The notes beneath the pieces were generated by a model that did no database searches, had not been told where the DNA came from, and worked only from the letters and a program-made list of their open reading frames with translations. The position numbers were made by a program, and so were the translations under genes. From NCBI RefSeq assembly GCF_001423425.1, contig NZ_LMNX01000002.1, forward strand, positions 124,001 to 188,000: 64,000 bases of DNA, in the 5' to 3' direction. Shown piece after piece: positions 1-9,093 of the stretch. This DNA comes from Rhizobium sp. Leaf306 (GTDB lineage: Bacteria > Pseudomonadota > Alphaproteobacteria > Rhizobiales > Rhizobiaceae). The stretch's first letter is position 1, and every line of letters begins with the position of its first letter.

Positions 1-2
1 TG

Positions 3-407
3 CAAAGCGGGTACGCACCGCTGGAGCGCAAGGACAAGTTTATCCCGGATGACATCTTCGCGCTGTTCCCGGTGCTCAAATCCATGCTGGGGCGCCGCGG
101 CGGTGATTTGTCCGGCGGCCAGCAGCAGCAGCTGGCGATCGGCCGGGCCATGGTCACGCGGCCGAAGATCCTGGTGCTGGACGAGCCGACCGAAGGCATC
201 CAGCCGTCGATCATCAAGGATATCGGCCGGGCCATCCGCTACCTGCGCGACAGTACCGGCATGGCAATCCTGCTGGTCGAACAGTATCTCGACTTCTGCC
301 GGGAGCTGGCAGATCATGTCTATATTATGGATCGTGGCGAGATCGTGCACGAAGGCGCCGCTGAGACGCTGGATACGGCAGAAGCAAGGCGGCACCTCAC
401 TGTTTAG
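3..407 (+). CDS. urtE: Urea ABC transporter ATP-binding protein UrtE (5' end outside window)
   Basis: This is the C-terminal 134 residues of a branched-chain-type ABC ATPase that powers urea uptake at the inner membrane. The open frame runs in from the window edge. Visible motifs are the ABC signature LSGGQQQQLAIGRA and Walker B LVLDEPTEGIQPSII, followed by the switch region LLVEQYLDF. The GGQQQQ signature and the TEGIQPSII string are typical of UrtE rather than of the LivF amino acid paralogues. The urease genes follow at once, so uptake and hydrolysis of urea are encoded together. The start, the Walker A motif and the rest of the urt operon lie upstream of the window. Confidence 0.93.
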   Translation, partial: QSGYAPLERKDKFIPDDIFALFPVLKSMLGRRGGDLSGGQQQQLAIGRAMVTRPKILVLDEPTEGIQPSIIKDIGRAIRYLRDSTGMAILLVEQYLDFCRELADHVYIMDRGEIVHEGAAETLDTAEARRHLTV

Positions 408-537
408 GGGTGAATGTTTGCATGGCTTCTATTCGTTAACGCGGTTTCAAAGCCTGGGCCTGTGTGCTAGATGAACAGCAGATGAACGCATCTTCCGAAC
501 ATCGTAGATAACCCCCGCACCCCATGATGAGGCGCTG

Positions 538-1764
538 ATGGTCTTTGAACGCATTGTTGGTTCTCGTTCCCGCTCCGCCCTTCGCGCCACCGCGACCGGA
601 GCGTTTTTCTTGGCCGCAGGTGCCGCTTTTGCCGGCTGTGGCCAGCCTATGACGCCGGGTCTCCACCCGGTCACCATCGAGACCGACGGTATCGAACGCC
701 AGGCCGTCTACTTCGTGCCGTCCTCCTATACAGGCAAGGACAAACTGCCCGTCGTGTTCGATTTTCACGGCAGCAACTCCAATCCGGTCGGCCAGTTGAA
801 GCGCTCTTCCTGGGACAAGGTTGCCGAAAAGAACGGGTTTATCGCCGTGGCGCTGCAAGGCAGCCTGTCCGGCAAGGCGCCGGGCACCTATGGCTGGAAC
901 GTTCCGCATGTGCAGGTGAGCCAGGCTATTCTTCCCAATGGCGCCCAGGGCGGCCAGGACGAGATAGCCTTTATCGAGGATGCCGTCGAAGAGGTGAAGG
1001 ATGAACTTTGCGTCGATCCGAACCGCATCTTTGCCTCGGGTTATTCCGGTGGCGGCCGCATGCTGTCAGCCTATGTCTGCTCCGGTCAAGACGATTTCGT
1101 CGCGGCCGGTTTCGTCAATTCGCTGCGCGCCGGTCGTCCCGTCGAGACCGATGGCAAGTGGGGCCCGGACGCGGCCAACTGCAATCCGGCCAAGCCGATC
1201 TCGATCGTGGCCTTTGCGGGCGAAAAAGATGCCCAGAACCCCTATGCCGGCGGCGGCAGCGCCTATTGGCAGTATGGTTTCAAGACCGCGATCAAGCGCT
1301 GGACCGATCTCGACGGCTGCAAGGGCAACGGTAACGCAAAGACTGTCGAAGGCGTGACCTACACGATGTACGGCACCTGCACCAACGGCGCCCGCATCGC
1401 GACCTACGTGTTTGAAAAGGGCACGCATGACTGGCCGAAGCCTTCAGAAGCCCGGGAAGCGGTGATGGCTGCCGCCAAGGATGGCGTTGCCGGTGTCACC
1501 AAGGTTTCGAGCGTCGTGCCGGCCAAGCCTGCCTTCGACGCCAATGTCGACCCGGCTTTCCGCATGTGGGATTTCTTCTCGAAGGCCGACACGACGGATA
1601 TGGTCGCCACCGCGGCACCGGCGAAATCCTCTAGCGGATCGAAGTCTGGCACGACTGTTGCGTCTGACTGCTCGACACAGATCAACATGCAGGACACGAC
1701 GTGCAGCAGCATTCAGCCGACGACACCCCGCCGCAGCGGGCAAGGGGTTCGGGACGCCTTGTAA
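538..1764 (+). CDS. Secreted PHB-depolymerase/LpqC-type esterase
   Basis: The 408-residue product starts with a basic and then hydrophobic segment ending near AAFAGC, which reads as a Sec signal peptide (possibly a lipoprotein). It then shows an alpha/beta-hydrolase core: the oxyanion region VVFDFHGSNSN, the nucleophile elbow GYSGGG (Ser about residue 169), and a late GTHDWP that could supply the catalytic His. This layout fits the polyhydroxybutyrate depolymerase / feruloyl esterase (LpqC) group; the substrate cannot be told. The last 64 bases overlap the start of ureD in another frame. The Ser/Thr-rich tail after about residue 350 is outside the catalytic fold. Confidence 0.75.
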   Translation: MVFERIVGSRSRSALRATATGAFFLAAGAAFAGCGQPMTPGLHPVTIETDGIERQAVYFVPSSYTGKDKLPVVFDFHGSNSNPVGQLKRSSWDKVAEKNGFIAVALQGSLSGKAPGTYGWNVPHVQVSQAILPNGAQGGQDEIAFIEDAVEEVKDELCVDPNRIFASGYSGGGRMLSAYVCSGQDDFVAAGFVNSLRAGRPVETDGKWGPDAANCNPAKPISIVAFAGEKDAQNPYAGGGSAYWQYGFKTAIKRWTDLDGCKGNGNAKTVEGVTYTMYGTCTNGARIATYVFEKGTHDWPKPSEAREAVMAAAKDGVAGVTKVSSVVPAKPAFDANVDPAFRMWDFFSKADTTDMVATAAPAKSSSGSKSGTTVASDCSTQINMQDTTCSSIQPTTPRRSGQGVRDAL

Positions 1765-2525
1765 CGAAGGCGTTTGCCGGGCGCACACGGCTTGACCAGT
1801 TCTTCCAGGAGGGCTGCGCAAAAATACGCCTTCCGGAAACCTTTTCGCCTGAAATGGAGGCGATTCTCATCAACACGTCAGGGGGACTGACGGGCGGCGA
1901 CGTGATCGATTGGTCCGTCGCCGCATCCGCTTCCACCCGCCTCTCGGTCACCACGCAGGCCAACGAGAAAATCTACAAGGCGGCCGCAGACACCGCTTCC
2001 GTCTCCACTCATATCACCGTCGGCGAAAACGCTTCCGTCCACTGGTTGCCGCAGGAAACCATACTGTTCGACCGCGCCTCGCTGACGCGAAGGCTTGATG
2101 TGGATCTGGCCGAAACCGCCGAGTTCCTGGCCGTCGAAGCCGTCATTCTTGGCCGCAAGATGATGGGCGAAGCGGTCAATCTCGGTTTCTTCCGGGATCG
2201 CTGGCGTGTCCGGCGCGCTGGCTCGCTCATTCACGCAGAAGAAATGCGTTTCGACGGCGAGATCGCGCGGCTGGCGGAAGCGGCCGCCGTCCTCTCCGGC
2301 CAGGTCGCGTTCGCGACATTGTTCTATTCGGGACCGCTGGCAGAAGCTCTGTTTCCGAAGCTGCGGGACTGTCTCGGGCCCACATCCGGCGGGGCCAGCT
2401 TCTTCAACGGCAAGATCGTTGCGCGTCTCACGGCGCCGACCGGGTTCGAGCTTAGAAAAATCCTGGTACCGGCAATTTCCGTATTGCGTAACGGCGCGCC
2501 AGTGCCGAAAGTCTGGAACATCTGA
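1701..2525 (+). CDS. ureD: Urease accessory protein UreD
   Basis: UreD (UreH) forms the scaffold with UreF and UreG that delivers nickel to apo-urease. The 274-residue length is normal. Recognisable segments are the N-terminal RLDQFFQEGCAKIRLP, the ILINTSGGLTGGD block and the central VHWLPQETILFDRA. The start is a GTG at 1701 preceded by AGGA six bases upstream; no later start keeps the conserved N-terminus. The gene overlaps the esterase gene by 64 bases in a different frame, so the two are probably co-transcribed. ureA follows after a 33-base gap. Confidence 0.95.
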   Translation: MQQHSADDTPPQRARGSGRLVTKAFAGRTRLDQFFQEGCAKIRLPETFSPEMEAILINTSGGLTGGDVIDWSVAASASTRLSVTTQANEKIYKAAADTASVSTHITVGENASVHWLPQETILFDRASLTRRLDVDLAETAEFLAVEAVILGRKMMGEAVNLGFFRDRWRVRRAGSLIHAEEMRFDGEIARLAEAAAVLSGQVAFATLFYSGPLAEALFPKLRDCLGPTSGGASFFNGKIVARLTAPTGFELRKILVPAISVLRNGAPVPKVWNI

Positions 2526-2558
2526 TTTGTCATTGATGACGCCGATTGCGGGACGCCC

Positions 2559-2861
2559 ATGAACCTCACCCCACGCGAAAAAGACAAGCTTCTGATCTCC
2601 ATGGCCGCGGTCGTTGCCCGCCGTCGGCTGGAGCGGGGCGTCAAGCTGAACTATCCAGAAGCGATCGCGCTGATCACCGACTACGTGGTGGAAGGCGCCC
2701 GCGATGGCCGCTCCGTCGCGGCTCTGATGGAGGAGGGCGCGCATGTCATCACCCGCGACCAAGTGATGGACGGCATCCCCGAAATGATCCACGACGTGCA
2801 GGTGGAGGCGACGTTCCCGGACGGAACCAAGCTCGTCACCGTGCACGAACCGATCCGCTGA
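2559..2861 (+). CDS. ureA: Urease gamma subunit UreA
   Basis: This 100-residue protein is the smallest structural subunit of the bacterial three-subunit urease, which hydrolyses urea to ammonia and carbamate in the cytoplasm. The whole length matches the family, from [17 protein letters not shown] through [14 protein letters not shown] and the [15 protein letters not shown] block to the [15 protein letters not shown] ending. It lies between ureD and a DUF1272 gene, with ureB 285 bases downstream. No unusual residue was seen. Confidence 0.97.
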   Translation: MNLTPREKDKLLISMAAVVARRRLERGVKLNYPEAIALITDYVVEGARDGRSVAALMEEGAHVITRDQVMDGIPEMIHDVQVEATFPDGTKLVTVHEPIR

Positions 2862-2871
2862 GGAGTTCGCG

Positions 2872-3135
2872 ATGGCTCTCGAACTGCGCCCCAACTGCGA
2901 ATGCTGCGACAAGGATCTCGCGCCCGACAGCCGCGAGGCGATGATCTGCACGTTCGAATGCACCTATTGCGTCGATTGCGCCAGCGGCGTGCTTGCCGGT
3001 ATCTGCCCGAATTGCAATGGTGAACTGGTGCGTCGTCCGGTGCGCCCAGCCGCCGCACTCGTGAACAATCCGGCCTCGACGGTGCGTGTTCTGAAGGCCG
3101 AAGGCTGCCAGCCAAAACTCTTATTGAGCGCCTGA
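2872..3135 (+). CDS. DUF1272 small Cys-rich protein
   Basis: The product has 87 residues. It carries paired cysteines typical of DUF1272, CECCDKDL near residue 12, [11 protein letters not shown] near residue 24, and [12 protein letters not shown] near residue 44, so it probably folds round zinc. The C-terminal 35 residues are not cysteine-bearing and look extra to the domain. It starts 10 bases after ureA with GAGGAGTTCGCG before the ATG, and ureB starts 11 bases after its stop, so it is translated as part of the urease operon. A role in urease assembly has not been shown; its position among ure genes is the only hint. Confidence 0.85.
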   Translation: MALELRPNCECCDKDLAPDSREAMICTFECTYCVDCASGVLAGICPNCNGELVRRPVRPAAALVNNPASTVRVLKAEGCQPKLLLSA

Positions 3136-3146
3136 GGAGGTGGACC

Positions 3147-3452
3147 ATGATTCCCGGTGAAGTCTTTACCGTTGCAGGCGAGATCGAACTCAATGTCGGC
3201 GCCCCGACGATTTCGATCGAGGTTTCCAACACCGGCGACCGGCCCGTGCAGGTGGGCAGCCACTATCATTTCTTCGAGACCAATAACGGCCTTGCGTTCG
3301 ATCGCGACAAGGCGCGCGGCATGCGGCTCGATATTCCGGCTGGCACTGCCGTTCGCTTCGAACCGGGGCAGACCCGGTCGATCACGCTGATCCCGCTGTC
3401 AGGCGCCCGCAAGGTCTACGGGTTCCAGCAGAAGATCATGGGTGCCCTATGA
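3147..3452 (+). CDS. ureB: Urease beta subunit UreB
   Basis: UreB (101 residues) packs with UreA and UreC in the urease trimer of heterotrimers. The family pattern is complete: [16 protein letters not shown] at the start, the [21 protein letters not shown] block, the [16 protein letters not shown] block and the [14 protein letters not shown] ending. A strong GAGGAGG stands six bases before the ATG. The stop overlaps the start of the next gene (LprI-like) by four bases, so that unrelated gene is translationally coupled to ureB. Confidence 0.97.
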   Translation: MIPGEVFTVAGEIELNVGAPTISIEVSNTGDRPVQVGSHYHFFETNNGLAFDRDKARGMRLDIPAGTAVRFEPGQTRSITLIPLSGARKVYGFQQKIMGAL

Positions 3453-3865
3453 AATCGCTGGCGCTTCTCGCCGCCTGTGGCTGCGTGCTGCTGATCGACG
3501 CCCCGGCGTCCGGCGAAGACAGGCCGGACGTGGACTGCGACAACGCCCAGGTCCAGATGGAACTGACCTACTGCGCCGAGCAGGAATTCATCGCCGCGGA
3601 CAAGCTTCTCAACACTCAATACAAGAAGACCCGCGACCTGATGCGGGCCCGTGATGCGGATGCCGATCCCTCCACGGCAGGTGCGGAGAAAGCCCTCGTC
3701 GCAGCGCAACGCGCCTGGGTCACCTACCGCGACGCCCAATGCGCCTCCTACGGCTTCCAGGCCCGCGGCGGCTCGATGGAACCGATGCTGATCTACGGCT
3801 GCCAGGCGGGGCTGACCGCGAAGCGGACGGACGAGCTGAAGGAGCTGACGGAAGAGGGGAACTGA
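3449..3865 (+). CDS. LprI-like (DUF1311) secreted protein
   Basis: The 138-residue product has an N-terminal signal sequence ([22 protein letters not shown]) and then the DUF1311/LprI pattern: a [18 protein letters not shown] stretch, a helix with an [14 protein letters not shown] motif, and two further cysteines. Members of the family act in the periplasm or envelope; LprI of Mycobacterium inhibits lysozyme. Here the four-base overlap with ureB places it in the urease operon, as happens in several rhizobia. The link to urea use is positional only. The start is fixed by the ATGA overlap. Confidence 0.8.
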   Translation: MKSLALLAACGCVLLIDAPASGEDRPDVDCDNAQVQMELTYCAEQEFIAADKLLNTQYKKTRDLMRARDADADPSTAGAEKALVAAQRAWVTYRDAQCASYGFQARGGSMEPMLIYGCQAGLTAKRTDELKELTEEGN

Positions 3866-3949
3866 GCCTTTTTTGCGCCAGAAGCGACATTGGTTAGGCA
3901 GGAATTTTTGCGGTAAACTAGGCGCTTTCGATAGCGCCGGAGCACGATA

Positions 3950-4219
3950 ATGGGCAGGTTCGAAGCCAAAACATCGACGGATGGAGAAGCAACGATCCCG
4001 GTCGAGGTGCGTCAGGCGCTCGGCCTGAAGCCTGGGGGCTCGCTGCAGTTCATCGTTGATGACGAGGGCAAGGTCACCGTCGAGGCGAAGAAGAGCGATC
4101 TCGCGCATTTGCGCGGCATCTTCGGCAAGCACGACGGCCCGCCAATGGATATCGAGGAGGCGATCACAGAGACGGTCGCCCGCCGAACGTCTCCCAGTCG
4201 CTCGGAGGATGATCCTTGA
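3950..4219 (+). CDS. AbrB/SpoVT-type antitoxin
   Basis: This 89-residue protein begins with a swapped-hairpin AbrB domain (GEATIPVEVRQALGLKPGGSLQF, then DDEGKVTVEAK) that binds DNA as a dimer. It has a C-terminal tail (MDIEEAITETVARR) of the kind that wraps a PIN toxin. The start ATG is preceded by GGAG seven bases away. The stop overlaps the next start (TTGA), the usual antitoxin-first layout. The pair splits ureB-lprI from ureC. It probably represses its own promoter in the 84-base gap upstream. Confidence 0.88.
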   Translation: MGRFEAKTSTDGEATIPVEVRQALGLKPGGSLQFIVDDEGKVTVEAKKSDLAHLRGIFGKHDGPPMDIEEAITETVARRTSPSRSEDDP

Positions 4220-4623
4220 TCGGTCTCGATACCAATATTCTTGCTCGATATTTTCTGGACGATGACCCTCTTTGGTCGCCACGGGTGGCGCAATTTTTTC
4301 ACGAAAGACTTTCCACGAGCCGGCCGGGGTTCATCAATCCCATCACGCTGGTTGAACTCGTCTGGGTACTTCGTCGCAAAACCGGTTACGATCGCGAACG
4401 ACTGGCCAGCCTTATCGAAGGACTTATCTCGTCCGACCGTCTCGTCATCGGCGAAGCTGATGCGGTTGCCAGAGCGCTTGCGTCGTTCAGGACGGGAACT
4501 GCCGGTTTTGCGGATTACTTTATTGCCGAACTCAACACGGCTGCCGGCGCGTCACCAACCGTGACACTCGACCACGCCGCCGCCAAGAACATGCCTTTCA
4601 TTCTGCTTTCTCAGGAAGTCTGA
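4216..4623 (+). CDS. PIN-domain ribonuclease toxin (VapC-like)
   Basis: The 135-residue PIN protein starts with MIGLDTNILARYFLDDDP from a TTG codon overlapping the antitoxin stop. It carries the acidic residues expected of a PIN nuclease: Asp5, a Glu in LVELVWVL, Asp in GFADYF, and the late TLDHAAAK Asp. VapC toxins cut tRNA or rRNA and are held inactive by the partner antitoxin. The gene ends only three bases before the ureC start. Toxin expression and ureC translation may therefore be linked. The family assignment is firm; the RNA target is unknown. Confidence 0.9.
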   Translation: MIGLDTNILARYFLDDDPLWSPRVAQFFHERLSTSRPGFINPITLVELVWVLRRKTGYDRERLASLIEGLISSDRLVIGEADAVARALASFRTGTAGFADYFIAELNTAAGASPTVTLDHAAAKNMPFILLSQEV

Positions 4624-4626
4624 TCC

Positions 4627-6336
4627 ATGCCCTACAAAATGTCCCGCGCGTCCTATGCTTCCATGTTCGGCCCGACCACCGGTGACAAGGTGCGGCTTGC
4701 CGATACCGAACTCATCATCGAAGTCGAGAAGGATTTCACCGTCTATGGCGAGGAGGTCAAGTTCGGCGGCGGCAAGGTCATTCGTGACGGCATGGGACAG
4801 AGCCAGGCAACGCGGGCCGAGGGCGCTGTCGATACTGTCATCACCAATGCGCTGATCGTCGATCACTCCGGCATCTACAAGGCCGATGTCGGTCTGAAGG
4901 ACGGCCGGATCCATGCGATCGGCAAGGCGGGCAATCCGGATACGCAACCGGGCGTGACGATCATCGTCGGACCATCCACCGAGGCGATTGCCGGCGAAGG
5001 CAAGATCCTGACCGCCGGCGGCATGGATGCGCATATCCATTTCATCTGCCCGCAGCAGATCGAGGAAGCGCTGATGTCGGGCATCACGACGATGCTTGGT
5101 GGCGGGTCGGGACCGGCGCATGGCACGCTTGCCACCACCTGCACCGGCGCCTGGCATATCGAGCGGATGATCGAAAGCTTTGATGCGTTTCCGATGAACC
5201 TCGCGCTGGCCGGGAAGGGCAATGCCTCGCGGCCGGCGCCGCTCGAGGAAATGATCCTCGCCGGCGCGTCATCGCTGAAGCTGCACGAGGACTGGGGCAC
5301 GACGCCCGCCGCCATCGACAACTGCCTGACAGTCGCCGACGCTTTCGACGTGCAGGTGATGATCCACACCGATACGCTCAACGAAAGCGGCTTCGTGGAA
5401 GACACTATCGGCGCCATCAAGGGCCGCACCATTCATGCCTTCCACACGGAAGGGGCCGGCGGCGGTCACGCGCCTGACATCATCAAGATCTGCGGCAATC
5501 CCAACGTCATTCCGTCCTCGACCAATCCGACGCGGCCCTACACGATCAACACGCTGGCCGAACATCTCGATATGCTGATGGTCTGCCACCACCTGTCGCC
5601 GTCGATCCCGGAAGACATCGCCTTTGCCGAAAGCCGTATCCGCAAGGAGACGATCGCAGCCGAAGACATCCTGCACGATATCGGCGCCTTCTCGATCATC
5701 TCGTCGGACAGCCAGGCGATGGGCCGCGTCGGCGAAGTTGCCATCCGCACCTGGCAGACGGCCGACAAGATGAAACGCCAGCGCGGTCATCTGCCCGACG
5801 AAACCGGCGACAACGACAATTTCCGCGTCAAACGCTATATCGCCAAATACACGATCAACCCCGCGATCGCGCACGGCATCAGCCATGAAATCGGCTCTGT
5901 CGAAGTCGGCAAGCGCGCAGATCTGGTGCTCTGGAGCCCTGCCTTTTTCGGCGTGAAGCCGGAAATGGTGCTGCTCGGCGGCTCGATCGCGGCAGCACCG
6001 ATGGGTGATCCGAACGCTTCTATCCCGACGCCGCAGCCGATGCACTATCGCCCGATGTTTGCAGCCTATGGCAAGCTGCGCACCAATTCCTCCGTCACCT
6101 TCGTTTCCCAGGCGTCGCTCGACGCAGGCATCGTCGGCAGGCTGGGGGTCGCTAAAAAGCTCTTGGCCGTCCGCAACACCCGTGGCGGCATCTCGAAAGC
6201 GTCGATGATCCACAATTCGCTGACGCCGCATGTGGAGGTCGATCCGGAAACCTACGAAGTACGCGCCGATGGGGAGCTCCTGACCTGCAAGCCGGCAACG
6301 GTTCTGCCGATGGCACAGCGGTATTTCCTGTTTTGA
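4627..6336 (+). CDS. ureC: Urease alpha (catalytic) subunit UreC
   Basis: UreC carries the dinickel centre that hydrolyses urea. At 569 residues it is full length. Visible active-site parts are His136 and His138 in AHIHF, the carbamylated Lys218 in SLKLHEDWG, the histidines of MIHTDTLNE and [16 protein letters not shown], and the flap motif [13 protein letters not shown]. The C-terminus ends [12 protein letters not shown], typical of the family. The start lies four bases after the PIN toxin stop. All catalytic residues expected were seen, so the enzyme should be active despite the intervening toxin-antitoxin pair. Confidence 0.98.
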   Translation: MPYKMSRASYASMFGPTTGDKVRLADTELIIEVEKDFTVYGEEVKFGGGKVIRDGMGQSQATRAEGAVDTVITNALIVDHSGIYKADVGLKDGRIHAIGKAGNPDTQPGVTIIVGPSTEAIAGEGKILTAGGMDAHIHFICPQQIEEALMSGITTMLGGGSGPAHGTLATTCTGAWHIERMIESFDAFPMNLALAGKGNASRPAPLEEMILAGASSLKLHEDWGTTPAAIDNCLTVADAFDVQVMIHTDTLNESGFVEDTIGAIKGRTIHAFHTEGAGGGHAPDIIKICGNPNVIPSSTNPTRPYTINTLAEHLDMLMVCHHLSPSIPEDIAFAESRIRKETIAAEDILHDIGAFSIISSDSQAMGRVGEVAIRTWQTADKMKRQRGHLPDETGDNDNFRVKRYIAKYTINPAIAHGISHEIGSVEVGKRADLVLWSPAFFGVKPEMVLLGGSIAAAPMGDPNASIPTPQPMHYRPMFAAYGKLRTNSSVTFVSQASLDAGIVGRLGVAKKLLAVRNTRGGISKASMIHNSLTPHVEVDPETYEVRADGELLTCKPATVLPMAQRYFLF

Positions 6337-6361
6337 TGGAATACCTTACCGGACACGGCGC

Positions 6362-7045
6362 ATGAAGAGGCTTGCAAGGCGGTTGCTGCTGGCGATCCCT
6401 GTCATTGCTATCCTGATCGTTCTCGCCGTCACCGTTGGCACATTCGTGCCGCGGCCACTGTTTGCGCCGGATCCCCCGGTCGCTGGCGAAAACACGCGCC
6501 GGATTCTGGTTCTTTCGAACCCGATCCATACGGATCTCGTCATCCCGCTCGATGCGGAAACGCGGGCGTCCTATTCGTTTCTGGAAGCATCAGGCATTCC
6601 CGTCGCCGATCCCGCGGCAGAATGGCTGGTGATCGGCTGGGGAGGGCGGTCCTTCTATCTGGAAACGCCGACCTGGGCCGATCTCAAACCCATGCCGGCC
6701 TTCCGCGCGCTGACCATCGATTCCTCGGTCATGCATGTCGATGTCGCCGGCGGCATAGACGACACGCATCCGGCGGTGCAGGCGTTCGATCTCGATGCTG
6801 ATGAATTCCAAGCCATGTCCGACTTCATTCGTGCGAGTTTCGTGGAGGTGGATAACAAGGTCGTGCCCATCCCCGGCGCAGGCTACGGCGTCTATGACCG
6901 CTTCTTCGAAGCGCATGGATCGTTCAACGCGCTTGTCGGCTGCAACACCTGGACAGCACGGGCGCTGAGGGCCGCGGGACTGCGCACGGGGCTGTGGAAT
7001 CCACTGCCGCATTTGCTGGCGCTGTCGCTCCGGATTTTCAATTGA
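6362..7045 (+). CDS. DUF2459 (TIGR02117-type) membrane-anchored protein
   Basis: The product has 227 residues: an N-terminal membrane anchor (RLLLAIPVIAILIVLAVTVG) followed by a periplasmic domain. Family strings include LSNPIHTDLVIPLD, WLVIGWGGRSFYLETPTW and LVGCNTWTARALRAAGL. The conserved His, the Cys of GCNTW and nearby acidic residues suggest an NlpC/P60-like or related hydrolase fold, but no activity is known to me. It starts 26 bases after ureC and is followed by ureE, so it is carried in the urease operon. Its function is unassigned. Confidence 0.78.
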   Translation: MKRLARRLLLAIPVIAILIVLAVTVGTFVPRPLFAPDPPVAGENTRRILVLSNPIHTDLVIPLDAETRASYSFLEASGIPVADPAAEWLVIGWGGRSFYLETPTWADLKPMPAFRALTIDSSVMHVDVAGGIDDTHPAVQAFDLDADEFQAMSDFIRASFVEVDNKVVPIPGAGYGVYDRFFEAHGSFNALVGCNTWTARALRAAGLRTGLWNPLPHLLALSLRIFN

Positions 7046-7147
7046 CGGCCCATGCTTTTCCCGGCCACGGATTTTGCAGCCGGGGCGTAACTAGGCCTTG
7101 TGCCGAGCATCGCGCTTGGTGATTATGCCGCCTTCAAGGAGACTTTC

Positions 7148-7624
7148 ATGCAGCATATCCATTCCTATCGTCCCGCCGGTGAAATCAGCGATCCGCCGGT
7201 GGATGTCGTCACCTTGCCGCATGATCTGCGGCACCTGCGCCGCAAGCTGCTGCATTTGTCGAATGGCGACATGGTGATGCTCGATCTCAAGGAAGCGGTG
7301 CTGTTTCACCATGGTGACCGGCTGGTGCTTGAGAACGGCGACACGGTGGAAGTCCAGGCGGCCCCGGAAAAGCTGTTCGAGGTCAAGGCGCGCGATACGC
7401 TGCACCTGATCGAGCTTGCCTGGCATCTCGGCAACCGGCACCTGTCGGCGCAGATCGAGGACGGCCGTATCCTCATCCTGCGCGATCACGTCATCCGTTC
7501 CATGCTGCAGGGCCTCGGCGCAACCGTCACCGACATTGACGAACCCTTCCAGCCGGCCCGCGGCGCCTATCACGCGCATGGCGGCCATGATCACGGCAGT
7601 CACGGTCATCATGCCCATGACTGA
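7148..7624 (+). CDS. ureE: Urease accessory nickel chaperone UreE
   Basis: UreE (158 residues from this start) binds nickel and passes it to the UreDFG complex. The fold is clear from the [19 protein letters not shown] segment, the [19 protein letters not shown] block containing the metal-site His, and a His-rich tail ([17 protein letters not shown]). An ATG at 7148 with AAGGAG six bases upstream is preferred to a GTG 48 bases earlier. ureF begins six bases after the stop. Confidence 0.95.
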   Translation: MQHIHSYRPAGEISDPPVDVVTLPHDLRHLRRKLLHLSNGDMVMLDLKEAVLFHHGDRLVLENGDTVEVQAAPEKLFEVKARDTLHLIELAWHLGNRHLSAQIEDGRILILRDHVIRSMLQGLGATVTDIDEPFQPARGAYHAHGGHDHGSHGHHAHD

Positions 7625-7630
7625 ACCGGT

Positions 7631-8332
7631 ATGATGCAAGACGTGGGTCTGCAGGGTAAGCTTGGGCAGGGGCTAGATACGCACGCCTTGCTCCGTCTGA
7701 TGGCATGGCTGTCTCCGGCTTTTCCGATCGGCGGCTTTGCCTGGTCGGGCGGGCTGGAGCGCGCGGTGGCGGATCGGCTGGTGACATCGGCCTCGGATCT
7801 CGCATCCTGGCTCGAAACCATCCTGCTTCACGGTTCGCTCTGGAACGATGCGGTTCTGTTTTCGAGCGCTTTCGAGGCTGTCGATCAACCCGACGCGTTG
7901 AAGGACCTCTCCGAACTCGGTCTGGCGCTGGTAGGCTCGGCAGAGCGTCATGCGGAAACGTTATCGCTCGGCCAGGCCTTCGTCACGGCGGCCATCGCCT
8001 GGCCGCACCCTGTGCTGCAGCTTTTGCCGAAACAGGTGCCCTTTCCGATCGCGGTCGGCGCCATCTCGGCGGCCCATGGCGTGCCGAAGACGAGCGCAAT
8101 CGCCGCCTATCTGCATGCGGCTGTCTCGCAATCGGTCTCAGCCGGCATCCGCCTTGGTGTGTGCGGTCAGGCCCACGGCGTCGGCATTCTGGCCGGTCTC
8201 GAGGCTCTGGTTGGCGAGATTGCGACCAAGGCACAAGGCGCAACGCTCGATGATCTCGGCGGTGCCGCCGTGCAGGCGGAGATCGCCTCGCTTCGCCACG
8301 AAACACAGCATTCGCGGCTGTTCCGGTCCTAG
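7631..8332 (+). CDS. ureF: Urease accessory protein UreF
   Basis: UreF (233 residues, all alpha) bridges UreD and UreG during nickel insertion and acts as a GTPase checkpoint. The diagnostic N-terminal region LMAWLSPAFPIGGFAWSGGLE is complete, as are HGVPKTSAIAAYLHAAVSQSVSAGIRLG and the late RHETQHSRLFRS ending. The first 22 residues before the conserved core are variable, so translation could start slightly later. ureG follows after 42 bases. Confidence 0.95.
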   Translation: MMQDVGLQGKLGQGLDTHALLRLMAWLSPAFPIGGFAWSGGLERAVADRLVTSASDLASWLETILLHGSLWNDAVLFSSAFEAVDQPDALKDLSELGLALVGSAERHAETLSLGQAFVTAAIAWPHPVLQLLPKQVPFPIAVGAISAAHGVPKTSAIAAYLHAAVSQSVSAGIRLGVCGQAHGVGILAGLEALVGEIATKAQGATLDDLGGAAVQAEIASLRHETQHSRLFRS

Positions 8333-8374
8333 CGACCGGGATAAGCTGTTGCAGCAATCGAAAGGAATGTCCTC

Positions 8375-8986
8375 ATGAAATCGGCAAACGGACCGCTTCG
8401 CGTCGGGATCGGCGGGCCGGTCGGCTCCGGCAAGACGGCGCTCACCGAAAAGCTCTGCAAGGCGATGCGCGACAAATATTCGGTCGCAGTCGTCACCAAC
8501 GATATCTACACGAAAGAGGATGCCGAAGCGCTGGTGCGGATGCAGGCGCTGTCGTCTGACCGGATCGTCGGCGTTGAGACGGGCGGATGTCCGCATACGG
8601 CGATCCGCGAGGATGCGACGATCAATCTTCAGGCGATCGCCGGTCTCAACGAGCGCATTCCGGATCTCGATGTCGTGTTCATCGAATCCGGCGGCGACAA
8701 TCTGGCGGCGACGTTTTCTCCTGACCTTGCCGACATCACCATCTACGTGATCTCGACGTGCCAGGGAGAGGAAATTCCCCGCAAGGGCGGACCGGGTATC
8801 ACCCGCTCCGATCTCCTGATCATCAACAAGAAGGACCTGGCGCCTTACGTCGATGTCGATATCGACGTGATGGACAGGGATGCTTCACGGATGCGCGAGA
8901 TGAAGCCACATGTCTTTACCGACCTCAAGCGCGGCGAGGGCGTCGAGCATGTGGTGCGGTTCCTGGAGACGCAGGGCGGGCTGTGA
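8375..8986 (+). CDS. ureG: Urease accessory GTPase UreG
   Basis: UreG is the SIMIBI-class GTPase that drives nickel delivery to urease. The 203-residue protein shows the P-loop [15 protein letters not shown] (about residues 12-26), the nickel motif [12 protein letters not shown] with its Cys-Pro-His, the [15 protein letters not shown] region and the guanine-specificity motif [10 protein letters not shown]. It closes the urease cluster. A strong hairpin follows before the convergent regulator gene. Confidence 0.97.
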   Translation: MKSANGPLRVGIGGPVGSGKTALTEKLCKAMRDKYSVAVVTNDIYTKEDAEALVRMQALSSDRIVGVETGGCPHTAIREDATINLQAIAGLNERIPDLDVVFIESGGDNLAATFSPDLADITIYVISTCQGEEIPRKGGPGITRSDLLIINKKDLAPYVDVDIDVMDRDASRMREMKPHVFTDLKRGEGVEHVVRFLETQGGL

Positions 8987-9045
8987 GATCGCAATGACGA
9001 GGTCTGCGGTTTCCTGATCCGTTGAGGCAAGCCATGCTGACGCGA

Positions 9046-9071
9046 GTGGCCGGCCTGCTTAGGCCGGCCTC
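9046..9071. terminator. Hairpin between convergent ureG and crp/fnr-type gene
   Basis: A perfect eight-base inverted repeat GGCCGGCC ... GGCCGGCC with a six-base loop lies 60-85 bases after ureG and just after the stop of the leftward regulator gene. There is no long T-run on either side. It is well placed to end both convergent transcripts. Confidence 0.6.
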
Positions 9072-9093
9072 CCGGGTTACTTGCTTCGACGGT

